DNA from: Sphingobacterium sp. HMA12
Lineage (GTDB): Bacteria; Bacteroidota; Bacteroidia; Sphingobacteriales; Sphingobacteriaceae
Assembly: GCF_002933815.1 (NCBI RefSeq)
Contig: NZ_BEYR01000001.1
Coordinates: forward strand, 992,001 to 1,056,000
DNA: 64,000 nt
Reading direction: 5' to 3'
The first letter of the stretch is position 1; the number at the start of each line of letters is the position of its first letter. The translations under genes were made by a program, and so were the position numbers. The notes under the pieces are model-generated. The model was not told where the DNA came from. It made no database searches and was given only the letters and a program-made list of their open reading frames with translations. Below, one piece after another: positions 36,383 through 45,141 of the stretch.

Positions 36383-38629
36383 ATGTTGAAGAAAAGTATT
36401 CTCTGGAGCATCCTAGTTTTGCCGACTGTGGCCTTGGCACAGAGCGGTAAACCGGAAAAAGGGGAAAATAAAATAAAGCTTGTAGTTGACTCCACAAAGG
36501 TGGATAGTACAAAGTCCTATGTGTTATCAACAGCGAATGTTGTGGCCAATAGAACGACTATACCATCTTCGACCTTGCGTCTCGGCGAAAATCTTTTGGT
36601 GACTCCGCAGAACATTCAGGTAATCGACCAGCGTTTACTCAATGATCAAATGATCTTGACCACTGCGGAAGGGCTATCCCGGAATGTGAGTGGCGTGCGG
36701 ACCATTACACATCAGGAAGAGGGGAGTGTAGGTATCGCTGTACGGGGATTTCAGGCCTCCAACCTGCGTAATGGGATGGATGTAAGCGGTAGTTTTGGTC
36801 CGCTACGGGAGGATATGGCCTTTGTGGAACGCGTTGAATTCGTGAAAGGTCCGGCGGGATTTATGATGGGTAATACACAGCCTGGAGGTTTCTATAATAT
36901 TGTGACCAAAAAACCATCGGGAACGAATCAAAAAATCGCGCAGATGACTTTAGGAAGCTATAATCTATTGCGTGCTGCTGTTGATATTGACCAGCGGCTG
37001 AGCAACGATGGAAAGTTTTTGGGACGGTTTAATCTAATGGGAACTAAGAAAGGTAATTTTCAACAAAATGTAAATCACGAACAGTTTGTTTTGAATCCAT
37101 CTTTTAAGTATAATGCGAGTGAAAATACCAATGTAATCGTTGAATACATTCTCTCTCAAAATAATTTTGAAGGCGGGTTTTCGAAATATGTCTATGGTAT
37201 AGACGGTTTTAAGGAGTTAAAGAAGAATTTTTCATTTAATGATCCCATTATGGATCCGACCAAATCCTGGGAGCACAATGTTTATGGAACGATCAACCAT
37301 AATTTTAATGAGGATTGGCTACTGACAGCACAGTTTGGTTATGTACGCTCTGAAATGGAAGGAGCCTCTTTGTATGCGAATTACAATGCAATTGCGTTAA
37401 AAGATGGAGCTGATGGTATTAAAAAAGGTGATGTAACGCGTAATGTTAGCATCAATGATGCATTAAACACATCAACCGTGGGACAGGTATTTACACGCGG
37501 GAAGTTCAAAACTGGCGAGGTCAGTCACAATATTCTTGCAGGGTTGGATATGGGCAAGAAGTTCTACGTGGCGGATTGGTCTGTTGCGGGTAGCATTACC
37601 GATGTAAGCAAAAAACTGCCAGTCAATGCCAAGGGAGAGGTGATCTTTAATATCTATAATCCCGTTTACGGGAATTTAACCAAAAATATGTTACCGGTGT
37701 ATGACCGCTCCAAATCCTTACGGGAACGTGGGGCCAACTATTTATCGGATTATTCGTACAGTTCTGTGCACATACAAGATGAAGTTCGTTTTCTGCAGGA
37801 TAGACTTAGGATCGCTGCTGGTCTACGCTATACAGCAACAAAGAAGGTATCCATTGCTAATAATGGCAACGAAGTTAAGAACGAAGCATTTACACCTCGC
37901 TTTAGTGTAACCGGCTTGTTAACACCTACCTTTACTGTCTATGCTTTGTATGATGAAACATTTCAGGAACAAGCTGGATTGCTTTTGGACGGGGGAGCGG
38001 CAGATCCGTCCTATGGAAAGAATAAAGAGATTGGTGTGAAGAAAACCTGGTTTCAGAATAGGTTAATGACCAATTTAACGGCTTATCATTTAACAAAGAC
38101 CAATATGCTCAACGCTGCCGGTGTTGACAATCCCGGTAAATTTGAACAGTCGGGTGAAGCAACATCCAAAGGAATTGAATTAGACGTCAATGGACTGATT
38201 AACAAAAACTGGAACGTCGTCTTCAATTACGCTTACACTGACGCCACGGTAACAAAAGATAAAGATCCAAAAAAAATAGGCGGAATGTTATACGGTACTG
38301 CCCGACATATTAGCAATGCGTGGATCAAATATACAGTGACAGCGGGTCATTTAGAGGGACTTGGATTCTCAGCTGGCTACGAATATCAGGCCAAGCGTGC
38401 AACTTGGCCTGTTGTCCAAGATCATAAATACCTTCCTGATGACCTGTTTTCTATAGACTTGGGTGCATCTTATCAAAAAAATAATTATCACATTGCATTA
38501 TTGGTCAATAATGTGACCAACCGGTATAATTATGTTGGGTTTTATCCCGGAGCTTGGGGATATACCCATTATGGATGGCGTGTAGTAAACCCGCAAGGCT
38601 TTCGAGTAAACTTGGCCTATAAATTTTAA
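36383..38629 (+). CDS. TonB-dependent siderophore receptor
   Basis: The 748-residue protein has a signal peptide (ending ALAQ), a plug domain (NLLVTPQNIQVIDQRLL, VRGFQASNLRNGMDVSG, FVERVEFVKGPAGFMMGNTQPGGFYNIVTKKPSG) of the FhuA/FpvA type and a barrel ending NLAYKF. There is no carboxypeptidase-like or STN domain, so it is not a SusC. It probably imports a ferric siderophore. The divergent AraC gene is likely its regulator. A strong terminator follows. Confidence 0.92.
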   Translation: MLKKSILWSILVLPTVALAQSGKPEKGENKIKLVVDSTKVDSTKSYVLSTANVVANRTTIPSSTLRLGENLLVTPQNIQVIDQRLLNDQMILTTAEGLSRNVSGVRTITHQEEGSVGIAVRGFQASNLRNGMDVSGSFGPLREDMAFVERVEFVKGPAGFMMGNTQPGGFYNIVTKKPSGTNQKIAQMTLGSYNLLRAAVDIDQRLSNDGKFLGRFNLMGTKKGNFQQNVNHEQFVLNPSFKYNASENTNVIVEYILSQNNFEGGFSKYVYGIDGFKELKKNFSFNDPIMDPTKSWEHNVYGTINHNFNEDWLLTAQFGYVRSEMEGASLYANYNAIALKDGADGIKKGDVTRNVSINDALNTSTVGQVFTRGKFKTGEVSHNILAGLDMGKKFYVADWSVAGSITDVSKKLPVNAKGEVIFNIYNPVYGNLTKNMLPVYDRSKSLRERGANYLSDYSYSSVHIQDEVRFLQDRLRIAAGLRYTATKKVSIANNGNEVKNEAFTPRFSVTGLLTPTFTVYALYDETFQEQAGLLLDGGAADPSYGKNKEIGVKKTWFQNRLMTNLTAYHLTKTNMLNAAGVDNPGKFEQSGEATSKGIELDVNGLINKNWNVVFNYAYTDATVTKDKDPKKIGGMLYGTARHISNAWIKYTVTAGHLEGLGFSAGYEYQAKRATWPVVQDHKYLPDDLFSIDLGASYQKNNYHIALLVNNVTNRYNYVGFYPGAWGYTHYGWRVVNPQGFRVNLAYKF

Positions 38630-38673
38630 CTAAGTCATTATATAGTAAAAATTGTTTGTCACATGCTTTACTG

Positions 38674-38700
38674 GCCCAGCTATTCTTAGCTGGGCTTTTT
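38674..38700 (+). terminator. Terminator after the TonB receptor gene
   Basis: GCCCAGCTA at 38674-38682 pairs with TAGCTGGGC at 38687-38695, followed by T5. Confidence 0.88.
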
Positions 38701-39278
38701 ATTTGTCCGATAGGGGAGCATTTGCGCTATTGGAAGCGATAGGCAGGCCTGCTGCCGATAGGTAAGGGAATCCAACGTTTGGTGAAGGAAGATTACAGTC
38801 TAGTTTGGGTACAAAGGTTTTTGCTGTAGTGATATTTATAAATTTAGTATATCCCTTCATCTATAATTATGCGATTTTTAAAACCATTTCTACATGTCGA
38901 ATAATTATTCTATTAAAACGAATTGTAAACAAGGACTTTCGAATATAAAATCCAAGTTTATCTATGTCAAAAAAACCACTAGATTTAAGTTGAACTTATG
39001 GTTTGGATATAAAGATTAAGAAATATGCATGCACTGATAGGTGATTAATAAACTGTTCAATAGCAGAGCGCATGAAAAACATGTTATCATTGCTGTTTCT
39101 AGTTGTTATACTGCATTTCTGTGAAAACAGTAGGGGAAAAGTAACAGGAAATGAAATCTGCTGAAATCCAATAGTATACAGCTTAAATTTGCAAGATAAG
39201 ATCTTTGGGTTAGGGGACGAAACTGAACCGAGTTAAAATTAATCTGTTAAATAATAACAGGTCGCACATGTATACAAT
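38701..39278. other. 580-bp stretch without recognised genes
   Basis: No supported reading frame was found on either strand. The only ATG frames are shorter than 15 codons. It is AT-rich. Confidence 0.5.
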
Positions 39279-39719
39279 ATGAAAAAAACTATCTTTCGAT
39301 TTTGGCTGGTCAATATTCTGATAAGCATAACCTTATCTGTTCTGTACAGAATTGTTATTAATGAGCTAAACTCTGCTGATAATACCCTTTTTGAAAGGTT
39401 CATCAGTATATTGGATCTATTGATAAACTTGGGTTTATCGGCGGTATACCTTGTTGCAATCGTTTTTAGTTCCCTATCATTTTTTCTCAACCAAATTAAA
39501 AAAATCAGGGATAATTATTTTTTGTCTTTCTTGACATTTTCGGCGATACCCTTCTTCAGCGTTCTTGTTCTGGGAGGTGAGGTTTTGATCGACTATTATC
39601 GATATGATATCATATTTCCGCCGCTAAGGCTACTGCTGCTCTTTTCAATAGTTTATTTAATATGCACAGTTGTCGAATTTTTGGTATTCAGGAAAAAAGT
39701 AGAAAAGATAGATAGCTGA
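39279..39719 (+). CDS. Hypothetical four-helix membrane protein
   Basis: The 146-residue product has hydrophobic segments at about 5-25, 45-68, 82-103 and 115-135, and a charged C-terminus (FRKKVEKIDS). No family is recognised. It is a single gene with a strong terminator just after. Confidence 0.6.
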   Translation: MKKTIFRFWLVNILISITLSVLYRIVINELNSADNTLFERFISILDLLINLGLSAVYLVAIVFSSLSFFLNQIKKIRDNYFLSFLTFSAIPFFSVLVLGGEVLIDYYRYDIIFPPLRLLLLFSIVYLICTVVEFLVFRKKVEKIDS

Positions 39720-39744
39720 TGTTTATTAAAGCTAAACAAACCAC

Positions 39745-39778
39745 AATCGCTATTGATATCCTATTATCAATAGCGATT
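39745..39778. terminator. Bidirectional terminator before clpP 3' end
   Basis: A 14-bp perfect stem (39745-39758 with 39765-39778) lies between convergent genes. Confidence 0.8.
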
Positions 39779-39804
39779 ATCTATCACCTTTAACCTATTG
39801 GCGC

Positions 39805-40488
39805 TTAGGTAAGCACTTCATCGATTATGCCGAATTCTTTTGCCTCAGCCGCAACCATCCAATGGTCTCTATCGCTGACATCATGTACCTTCTGATAAGC
39901 TTGTCCGCTATGTTTGACGATAATGTCATAAAGTTCTTTTTTTATTTTCAAAACCTGAGTGGCCGTAATTTCAATGTCCGAGGCTTGCCCTTGGACACCC
40001 CCTAAAGGCTGATGTAACATGACCCGTGCATGTGCCAGGGCACTCCGCTTGCCCGCAGCACCACCACATAATAAGATTGCACCAAAGGAGAGTGCCATAC
40101 CCGTACAGATAGTCGCGACGTCAGGACTGATTAATTGCATTGTATCATAGATGCCGAGCCCCGCATAAACTTCGCCTCCGGGGGAATTGATATACATGTG
40201 TATATCTTTTTTGGGATCGACGGATTGCAGAAATAATAGTTGAGCCTGTACAATGTTGGCGATATTGGATTCGACAGGTGCCCCCATAAATATAATACGG
40301 TCCATCATTAATCTGGAAAATACATCCATTTGCGATACCCTTAATTCGCGTTCCTCGGTAATGTAGGGCGTCATCGCTAAAGGGATATTAGTGCGTTCAA
40401 CGCTGCTTAAGTAGTTTTCTACCCGATCCTTTGGGACATAGCAGTGCCCGGCCGCAAATTTGCAGAACTCATTTTTATCAATATTCAT
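39805..40488 (-). CDS. clpP: ClpP-family serine protease, paralogue in a sigma-factor operon
   Basis: The catalytic triad is present: Ser134 in TGMALSFGAILL, His159 in VMLHQPLGG, and an Asp in SDRDHW. Family blocks DVFSRLMMDRIIF and INSPGGEVYAGLGIYDTMQ are clear. The 227-residue protein differs from the usual Bacteroidota ClpP in its Cys-containing N-terminus (EFCKFAAGHCYVPKD) and in ALSFGAILLCGGAAGKRS. No clpX is adjacent. It is the last gene after an ECF sigma gene and a small helical protein, with a 12-base gap, so it is likely a dedicated second ClpP. Which ATPase serves it is unknown. Confidence 0.88.
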   Translation of the reverse strand: MNIDKNEFCKFAAGHCYVPKDRVENYLSSVERTNIPLAMTPYITEERELRVSQMDVFSRLMMDRIIFMGAPVESNIANIVQAQLLFLQSVDPKKDIHMYINSPGGEVYAGLGIYDTMQLISPDVATICTGMALSFGAILLCGGAAGKRSALAHARVMLHQPLGGVQGQASDIEITATQVLKIKKELYDIIVKHSGQAYQKVHDVSDRDHWMVAAEAKEFGIIDEVLT

Positions 40489-40500
40489 GATTTTTTAGAT

Positions 40501-40773
40501 TTATGTTTTTTTGAATAGCCGCCTTATTTTTTGGCTAAAACCGATATATTTGGGTTGTGTAAACAGTGCCTGCTGTATTGCTTCAATTTCTTTTTTCAAT
40601 TGTTTGCGACCAAATTGTTTTACGATTTCGTAAGCTTTTTGCTGTGTGATTACTTTATCAGCCAATTCATTGTCAAGCAACAATTGTGCATCAAATAGCA
40701 GTGCTTCGCCAGGATCTGCTGTTCCCAGGATCTGATTTTCTATCTGTTTTGTCTCATTCCATGAAGTCATCAT
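40501..40773 (-). CDS. Small helical protein, possible anti-sigma or adaptor
   Basis: The 90-residue protein begins MMTSWNETKQIENQILGTADPGEALLFDAQLLLD, which resembles the N-terminal helical part of Bacteroidota anti-sigma proteins (E..L.G.L...E...FE..L...). No membrane helix or zinc motif is present, so if it binds the sigma factor it is a soluble partner. It overlaps the sigma gene by 20 bases and precedes clpP by 12 bases. The function is inference from context. Confidence 0.6.
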   Translation of the reverse strand: MMTSWNETKQIENQILGTADPGEALLFDAQLLLDNELADKVITQQKAYEIVKQFGRKQLKKEIEAIQQALFTQPKYIGFSQKIRRLFKKT

Positions 40774-41287
40774 ACACTAGGGATTTTTCTCTGATGGTTT
40801 CTCTTATTTTCTCCAGGCATTTATATTTTTGAACAGTAGCACTCCGTGTTCCTGAATAGCCGAATTCATCTGCGATCTCCTGGAGTGATAGGTGATCATA
40901 ATAAAAGCTTTTTAATAAATTCATACATTTGCGCCCTGCAGTTTCCAAAAATCGTAACAGCCGTCTGCTGGATGGATACTCTTCATCGGCTGAAGGAATC
41001 TCGATATGGTCTAATGGAAGATATAGGTTCGTTTGGTAATAACGTTTTAACCACAGATTCCTAGCTGTGCCGATAAGGTAACCGATATCATTTTTTAATG
41101 CCGTGGGACTTAAGATGACCTTTTCGTAATAAATGACCAAAGCATCTTGAAATACATCCTTCGCTTGGTCAAAGTCTCCACCCATACGGCTGACATATTT
41201 GGCCACCACAGGAAACGCACTTTTATAGAGATCCATAAAAAGTGCCTGTCGCCTCATTGCTCGATTTGAATTACTAACACCTTGCAT
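40754..41287 (-). CDS. ECF-type RNA polymerase sigma factor
   Basis: The 177-residue protein has region 2 (FDQAKDVFQDALVIYYEKV, with GTARNLWLKRYYQ) and region 4 (LLKSFYYDHLSLQEIADEFGYSGTRSATVQKYKCLEKIRE). It has no FecR partner. It begins a three-gene operon with the small helical protein and clpP, so it may control a proteolytic stress response. A promoter is not identified. Confidence 0.85.
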   Translation of the reverse strand: MQGVSNSNRAMRRQALFMDLYKSAFPVVAKYVSRMGGDFDQAKDVFQDALVIYYEKVILSPTALKNDIGYLIGTARNLWLKRYYQTNLYLPLDHIEIPSADEEYPSSRRLLRFLETAGRKCMNLLKSFYYDHLSLQEIADEFGYSGTRSATVQKYKCLEKIRETIREKSLVYDDFME

Positions 41288-41363
41288 ATATTTATCTTTT
41301 ATAACAATGTACCAATTATGGTCAAAGTATCACCTTTTATTTAAAAAATAATTTAAATAATAA

Positions 41364-41386
41364 AAGCTTCCCATTACAGGAAGCTT
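41364..41386 (-). terminator. Terminator of the MarR/GNAT gene
   Basis: AAGCTTCC at 41364-41371 pairs with GGAAGCTT at 41379-41386. The preceding AT-rich stretch gives a U-rich tail on the minus strand. Confidence 0.55.
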
Positions 41387-41420
41387 CGAAGCTTTAAGTT
41401 TTTAGCAATGTCTTTCTTGC

Positions 41421-42380
41421 CTAGCTGTTTCGAAGGTCAAGTTCCATTTGGATATTACAGCGCTGATAAGGACTTGGATAGCCTGTAATTTTTTGAAACC
41501 CCAATTTATAATATAGATTGATCGCTGGCTTTAGGATGGTATTGCTCTCCAGATATAATTTCGAAGCACCTAGATTTTTGGCCTCCTCAATAATCGCGCG
41601 ACCTAGTATAGTTCCTATACTTTTACCTTGTGCTTTTGGGGAAACTGCCATTTTTGCCAATTCATAATCAAATTCAGGATGATCCATCTTGATGAGTGAA
41701 CAGACGCCCAATGGCTCATTATTATAAAGAGCTACGAGAATTTTTCCCCCTTTTGCTATAATATACGCTTCGGGATTTTCCAGCGCTTTATGATCGGTTT
41801 CTTCCATTTCAAAATAAGTCGAGATCCATTCCTCGTTTAAGGATTTAAATGCGTGGCGATACTCAGCCTCATAGGGAACAACCCTCACATCCTTACTTTC
41901 ACGAATTTTCTTCTGTTCCTCCACACGCTTCAATAACGATTTTTGTTCCAAAAGGAATTCCCATTCCGCTAAAGCTTCCCAAAGATTGTGGGTAGCTTCT
42001 TGGATGATACCATCAATGGCATGATCGATATCGATGCATTGGATCCGCATTCGTTCCCAAAGCACTTTACCATTCTCGGTCAATCCAACCATATTTTGTC
42101 GTTTGTCTGCTGAGCGTAGATTATCTTCGACCAGCCCGGCACTGATCATCTCCTTGACAATTTTAGTCACAGAAGGCTGGGAGTGACCGATCTCGTTTGC
42201 GATATCCGTTATGGTTTTGCAATTGCCTTCCGAAAGAATAAAGAAAACGGGGAACCACTTCGGTGCAAAATCAATCTGGTAGAGTTCGTGTAACCTTGCC
42301 GCTTCCTCCGTTACATTTGATGCCATATAGCGTAATCTGCTACCTAAGGCTATTTTTCCAGTTTTTTCAAATAGTTCCAC
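41421..42380 (-). CDS. Fused MarR helix-turn-helix and GNAT acetyltransferase
   Basis: The N-terminal 160 residues are a MarR winged helix (FPVFFILSEGNCKTITDIANEIGHSQPSVTKIVKEM, SADKRQNMVGLTENG). The C-terminal 140 residues form a GNAT domain (FDYELAKMAVSPKAQGKSIGTILGRAIIEEAKNLGASKLYLESN). The GTG at 42380 gives the usual start VELFEKTGKIALGSRLR; the ORF extends further upstream without a family match. Such fusions are known across Bacteroidota, with acetylation target unknown. Confidence 0.85.
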   Translation of the reverse strand: MELFEKTGKIALGSRLRYMASNVTEEAARLHELYQIDFAPKWFPVFFILSEGNCKTITDIANEIGHSQPSVTKIVKEMISAGLVEDNLRSADKRQNMVGLTENGKVLWERMRIQCIDIDHAIDGIIQEATHNLWEALAEWEFLLEQKSLLKRVEEQKKIRESKDVRVVPYEAEYRHAFKSLNEEWISTYFEMEETDHKALENPEAYIIAKGGKILVALYNNEPLGVCSLIKMDHPEFDYELAKMAVSPKAQGKSIGTILGRAIIEEAKNLGASKLYLESNTILKPAINLYYKLGFQKITGYPSPYQRCNIQMELDLRNS

Positions 42381-42535
42381 AATAGTATAAGTAATTATAT
42401 AACCAGTTATGCAAATGTAAAAAACATTTTGAAACCGCAAAAGATCAAATAAAAAAAATAGTATATCAGATAAATGAATCTTACTTTTTATCCGCGAGTT
42501 TATCTTCGCATAGCGTAAAAATCCAAGTGCGATCA

Positions 42536-42681
42536 GATAGTCTTGACGCTTTGGTAGACATACGGATCAACGTAAATAAATGGGCATCAATTGATCTGAG
42601 ATCATTTTCCCTGCTTAGAGAAGTCGATCTGAATGGTAACCCATTGCGAAAGATCAATGTGATGGGGCTTGAGGCATTTTA
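42536..42681 (+). pseudogene. Remnant of a leucine-rich repeat protein
   Basis: One frame reads LVDIRINVNKWASIDL, then RSFSLLREVDLNGNPLRKIN and VMGLEAF before a stop. Leu/Ile spacing and NGNPL match leucine-rich repeats (LxxLxLxxNxL). No start codon lies nearby and the upstream frame lacks the repeats, so this looks like the C-terminal end of a deleted LRR protein. Confidence 0.5.
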
Positions 42682-42782
42682 AATCGAGATTATCGATGCC
42701 ATACTACGCACACTGTACGGCTGTCTGGAAAATAATATATGGAGAATTATGGTTATATTTAGGTGATATAAACCGTACAACA

Positions 42783-43343
42783 ATGACAGTGAAACAAAGC
42801 GTACCGGCAGGAAAGACGGTTGTAGGAATAATATTCCTTTGCGTTATTTTCAATTTATCTGGATGCGCCTCTTTGAAGCAGACTAGAAAGGAGGGTATGC
42901 TTGAAATTTCTGAGTTGCAGGCTTTCGACGGTATTTATAATAATGTGGCTAGTCAACAGGAAGATGCTGAATTTTCTTCTCTTTGGAACCAGCTGATCTT
43001 ACAGGATAAAATTGATCTGCTCGATTTCAAGAATGCCAAAATCAGACTTAGCACACTGGGAAAGAACCAGATCGAGGCGACCTGGCTGCTGGGGGATACA
43101 GTAAGGAAGAGCATCGTGCTTGAAGGAAAACTCAAGGACAATTATTTCGTTTCTAGGCATAAACGGATTATTATACCCATACCACTGATATACGGACAGA
43201 TCAAAAATAATCAGTTTCAATTGTGGATTGGTCAAGATAATCAACTGCATCTCGATAGACTACAGAACAGGTGGGGCTGGGTGTTCGTTTTCCTTGCAGG
43301 AACAGACAATACTTCAAGCCACAGATACGAGAAAGCAAAATAG
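42783..43343 (+). CDS. Hypothetical lipoprotein
   Basis: The ATG at 42783 gives a 186-residue protein with a lipoprotein signal (VGIIFLCVIFNLSGCASLKQ). The open frame extends 38 codons upstream without a signal. The mature part shows beta strands (NAKIRLSTLGKNQIEATWLLGDTVRKS). No family is recognised. Confidence 0.65.
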   Translation: MTVKQSVPAGKTVVGIIFLCVIFNLSGCASLKQTRKEGMLEISELQAFDGIYNNVASQQEDAEFSSLWNQLILQDKIDLLDFKNAKIRLSTLGKNQIEATWLLGDTVRKSIVLEGKLKDNYFVSRHKRIIIPIPLIYGQIKNNQFQLWIGQDNQLHLDRLQNRWGWVFVFLAGTDNTSSHRYEKAK

Positions 43344-43379
43344 AAAAGGGGACAAACTGTAAAGGGTATGATTCCTGCT

Positions 43380-44126
43380 TCAATCGTTCTGTTTTACGAC
43401 GGTATGTAGCTTTGTCAGGTAGTAAATAAACTGCTTCTTTTTTTGATCGCCTTGGCCCTGCATGGTATAGGCTTTTACGATAAAGGAATTATCATCTAGC
43501 CACCTGATATCGTCGACGGCCCAATCCTTGGTTTGAAAGCTCATGAGCTCAGAAAGACGACACTTTTTTTGATCCCCTCCATCCTGTACTTTGAGAAGCC
43601 CTATAAAACAGCTATTGCGTTCATAGTCATAATTGTAATAGTAAGCCACAAAGCGGCCGTTAGGTGAGGGAACGGGGAGTTCCACAGCAGCATCGCCGAC
43701 CGAAATAATTATATTTTTTACTGCACTATTGCTGTCTATCAATACCATGTCACTGAAATCTAAATGTTCCGAAACACTATGGCTGACCAGAGCGTAGCAT
43801 TTTAGCACGGGAAAATAGCCTTTGTATTGCCACCCACGGAATCCATCCAGCTGATTTGGAGAATCGTCATATTTTTGCAGCTTGACCTTCCCATTTCCGG
43901 TAGGAATAATGATGTTGTTCCTATCGATAGTGGGAATGGGCCGGGTAAGCTGATTTACTGCACTCGCCTTTTTATAATCTTTTTCCGTAACTGTTTTAAA
44001 ATGAATCGTAGGAAGATTATCATAGCTGTCAGCATAGCCAACAGCAAATTCCTTGTTTGCTTGGCCCGAAGCGGTCCTTATCAAAAAGAAAAAAATGATC
44101 GTTATTGATACGTTTATCTTGGACAT
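43380..44126 (-). CDS. Hypothetical exported protein
   Basis: The 248-residue product has a signal peptide (about 1-21, ending ASGQA). Strand-rich segments such as VELPVPSPNGRFVAYYYNYD and DIRWLDDNSFIVKAYTM resemble WD40/beta-propeller-like blades, but too few copies are seen for a family call. Convergent with the lipoprotein gene. Confidence 0.6.
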   Translation of the reverse strand: MSKINVSITIIFFFLIRTASGQANKEFAVGYADSYDNLPTIHFKTVTEKDYKKASAVNQLTRPIPTIDRNNIIIPTGNGKVKLQKYDDSPNQLDGFRGWQYKGYFPVLKCYALVSHSVSEHLDFSDMVLIDSNSAVKNIIISVGDAAVELPVPSPNGRFVAYYYNYDYERNSCFIGLLKVQDGGDQKKCRLSELMSFQTKDWAVDDIRWLDDNSFIVKAYTMQGQGDQKKKQFIYYLTKLHTVVKQND

Positions 44127-44320
44127 AGGTGATATTAATCTAGATACGCAATGAATTGAAGTTTTCTAATCATTGAATTTACGAAATTGTCACGAGGAGC
44201 CCAGCATTATAGCTATATTTCCTTTGGAAGGAGCGATAGTATGCCTTCATGCTTGTGAAGCATGCTTTGTAAAATTAGGTTGGACTTTGTTTAATAAATT
44301 GCCTATTTTTAGTAGAGTAA

Positions 44321-44959
44321 ATGGATAGGATGATTTTACCCAAGGAAAGCCTTGTAGTTTTTATCGCACTTTTAAGTTGGATTGCGATTATCGCGCAGTT
44401 TTTGATCAGTATCACTAGTGCTACGATTTCGATTGCTGATTTGGTTGTTCGATTTTTTAGTTATTTTACCATTTTGACGAATTTAATGGTCGCAATTTGC
44501 TGCAGCAGTGCCGTATTCTTTCCGAACAATATCATCGGCCGATTTTTTGCCAAACCAGCAGTAATTACAGCGGTAACATTATATATTCTGATTGTCGGAC
44601 TCGTGTACAATACTGTTCTTCGCTACCTGTGGCAACCGGTGGGGATAACCAGGCTTGTTGACGAAATGCTTCATTCCATTATTCCTATATTGGTTTTAAT
44701 TTATTGGTGGCACTCGCTAGATAAGGCTGTTCTACAATGGCGATCTGTTTTTAGCTGGTTACTTTATCCTCTCTTTTATCTATTATATACGTTGTGGCAT
44801 GGCTCATTTTCTGGATTTTATCCATACCCCTTTGTTGATGTCTCAGTATTGGGAGTAAACCAGGTACTGACAAATAGCCTGATTGTCGCTTTGGTTTTTG
44901 TGTTTATCGGATTACTTTTAATTTTAATAAATAGACGGGTCGCTAAAAACCGGCAATAA
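44321..44959 (+). CDS. Pr6Pr family membrane protein
   Basis: The 212-residue protein has six hydrophobic segments and the Pr6Pr pattern FFSYFTILTNLMVAI, then YNTVLRYLW, DEMLHSIIPILVLIYWW and YPLFYLLYTLWHG. These match the Pr6Pr/FAR-17a-related family of unknown function. It stands alone. Confidence 0.8.
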   Translation: MDRMILPKESLVVFIALLSWIAIIAQFLISITSATISIADLVVRFFSYFTILTNLMVAICCSSAVFFPNNIIGRFFAKPAVITAVTLYILIVGLVYNTVLRYLWQPVGITRLVDEMLHSIIPILVLIYWWHSLDKAVLQWRSVFSWLLYPLFYLLYTLWHGSFSGFYPYPFVDVSVLGVNQVLTNSLIVALVFVFIGLLLILINRRVAKNRQ

Positions 44960-45141
44960 AAGTATTTCTATCTTCCTTAATGCTATGCTAAGTAATCCCT
45001 ATTACGGGAAGAAATAACCCACTGGTAAAGTAATTTTGTTAGGCTGTTGAAAAATGCCGGATGTTGTGCATTTTATTGATGAATTTGGTGCTTGCGGAGA
45101 TCAGGGTGAATAAGTAGATTCGTATAAAAATCCAATTTCAT

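Noticed and set aside
44248-44264. A 7-bp hairpin upstream of the Pr6Pr gene
   Set aside because: No T run or associated leader was found, and its role cannot be supported.
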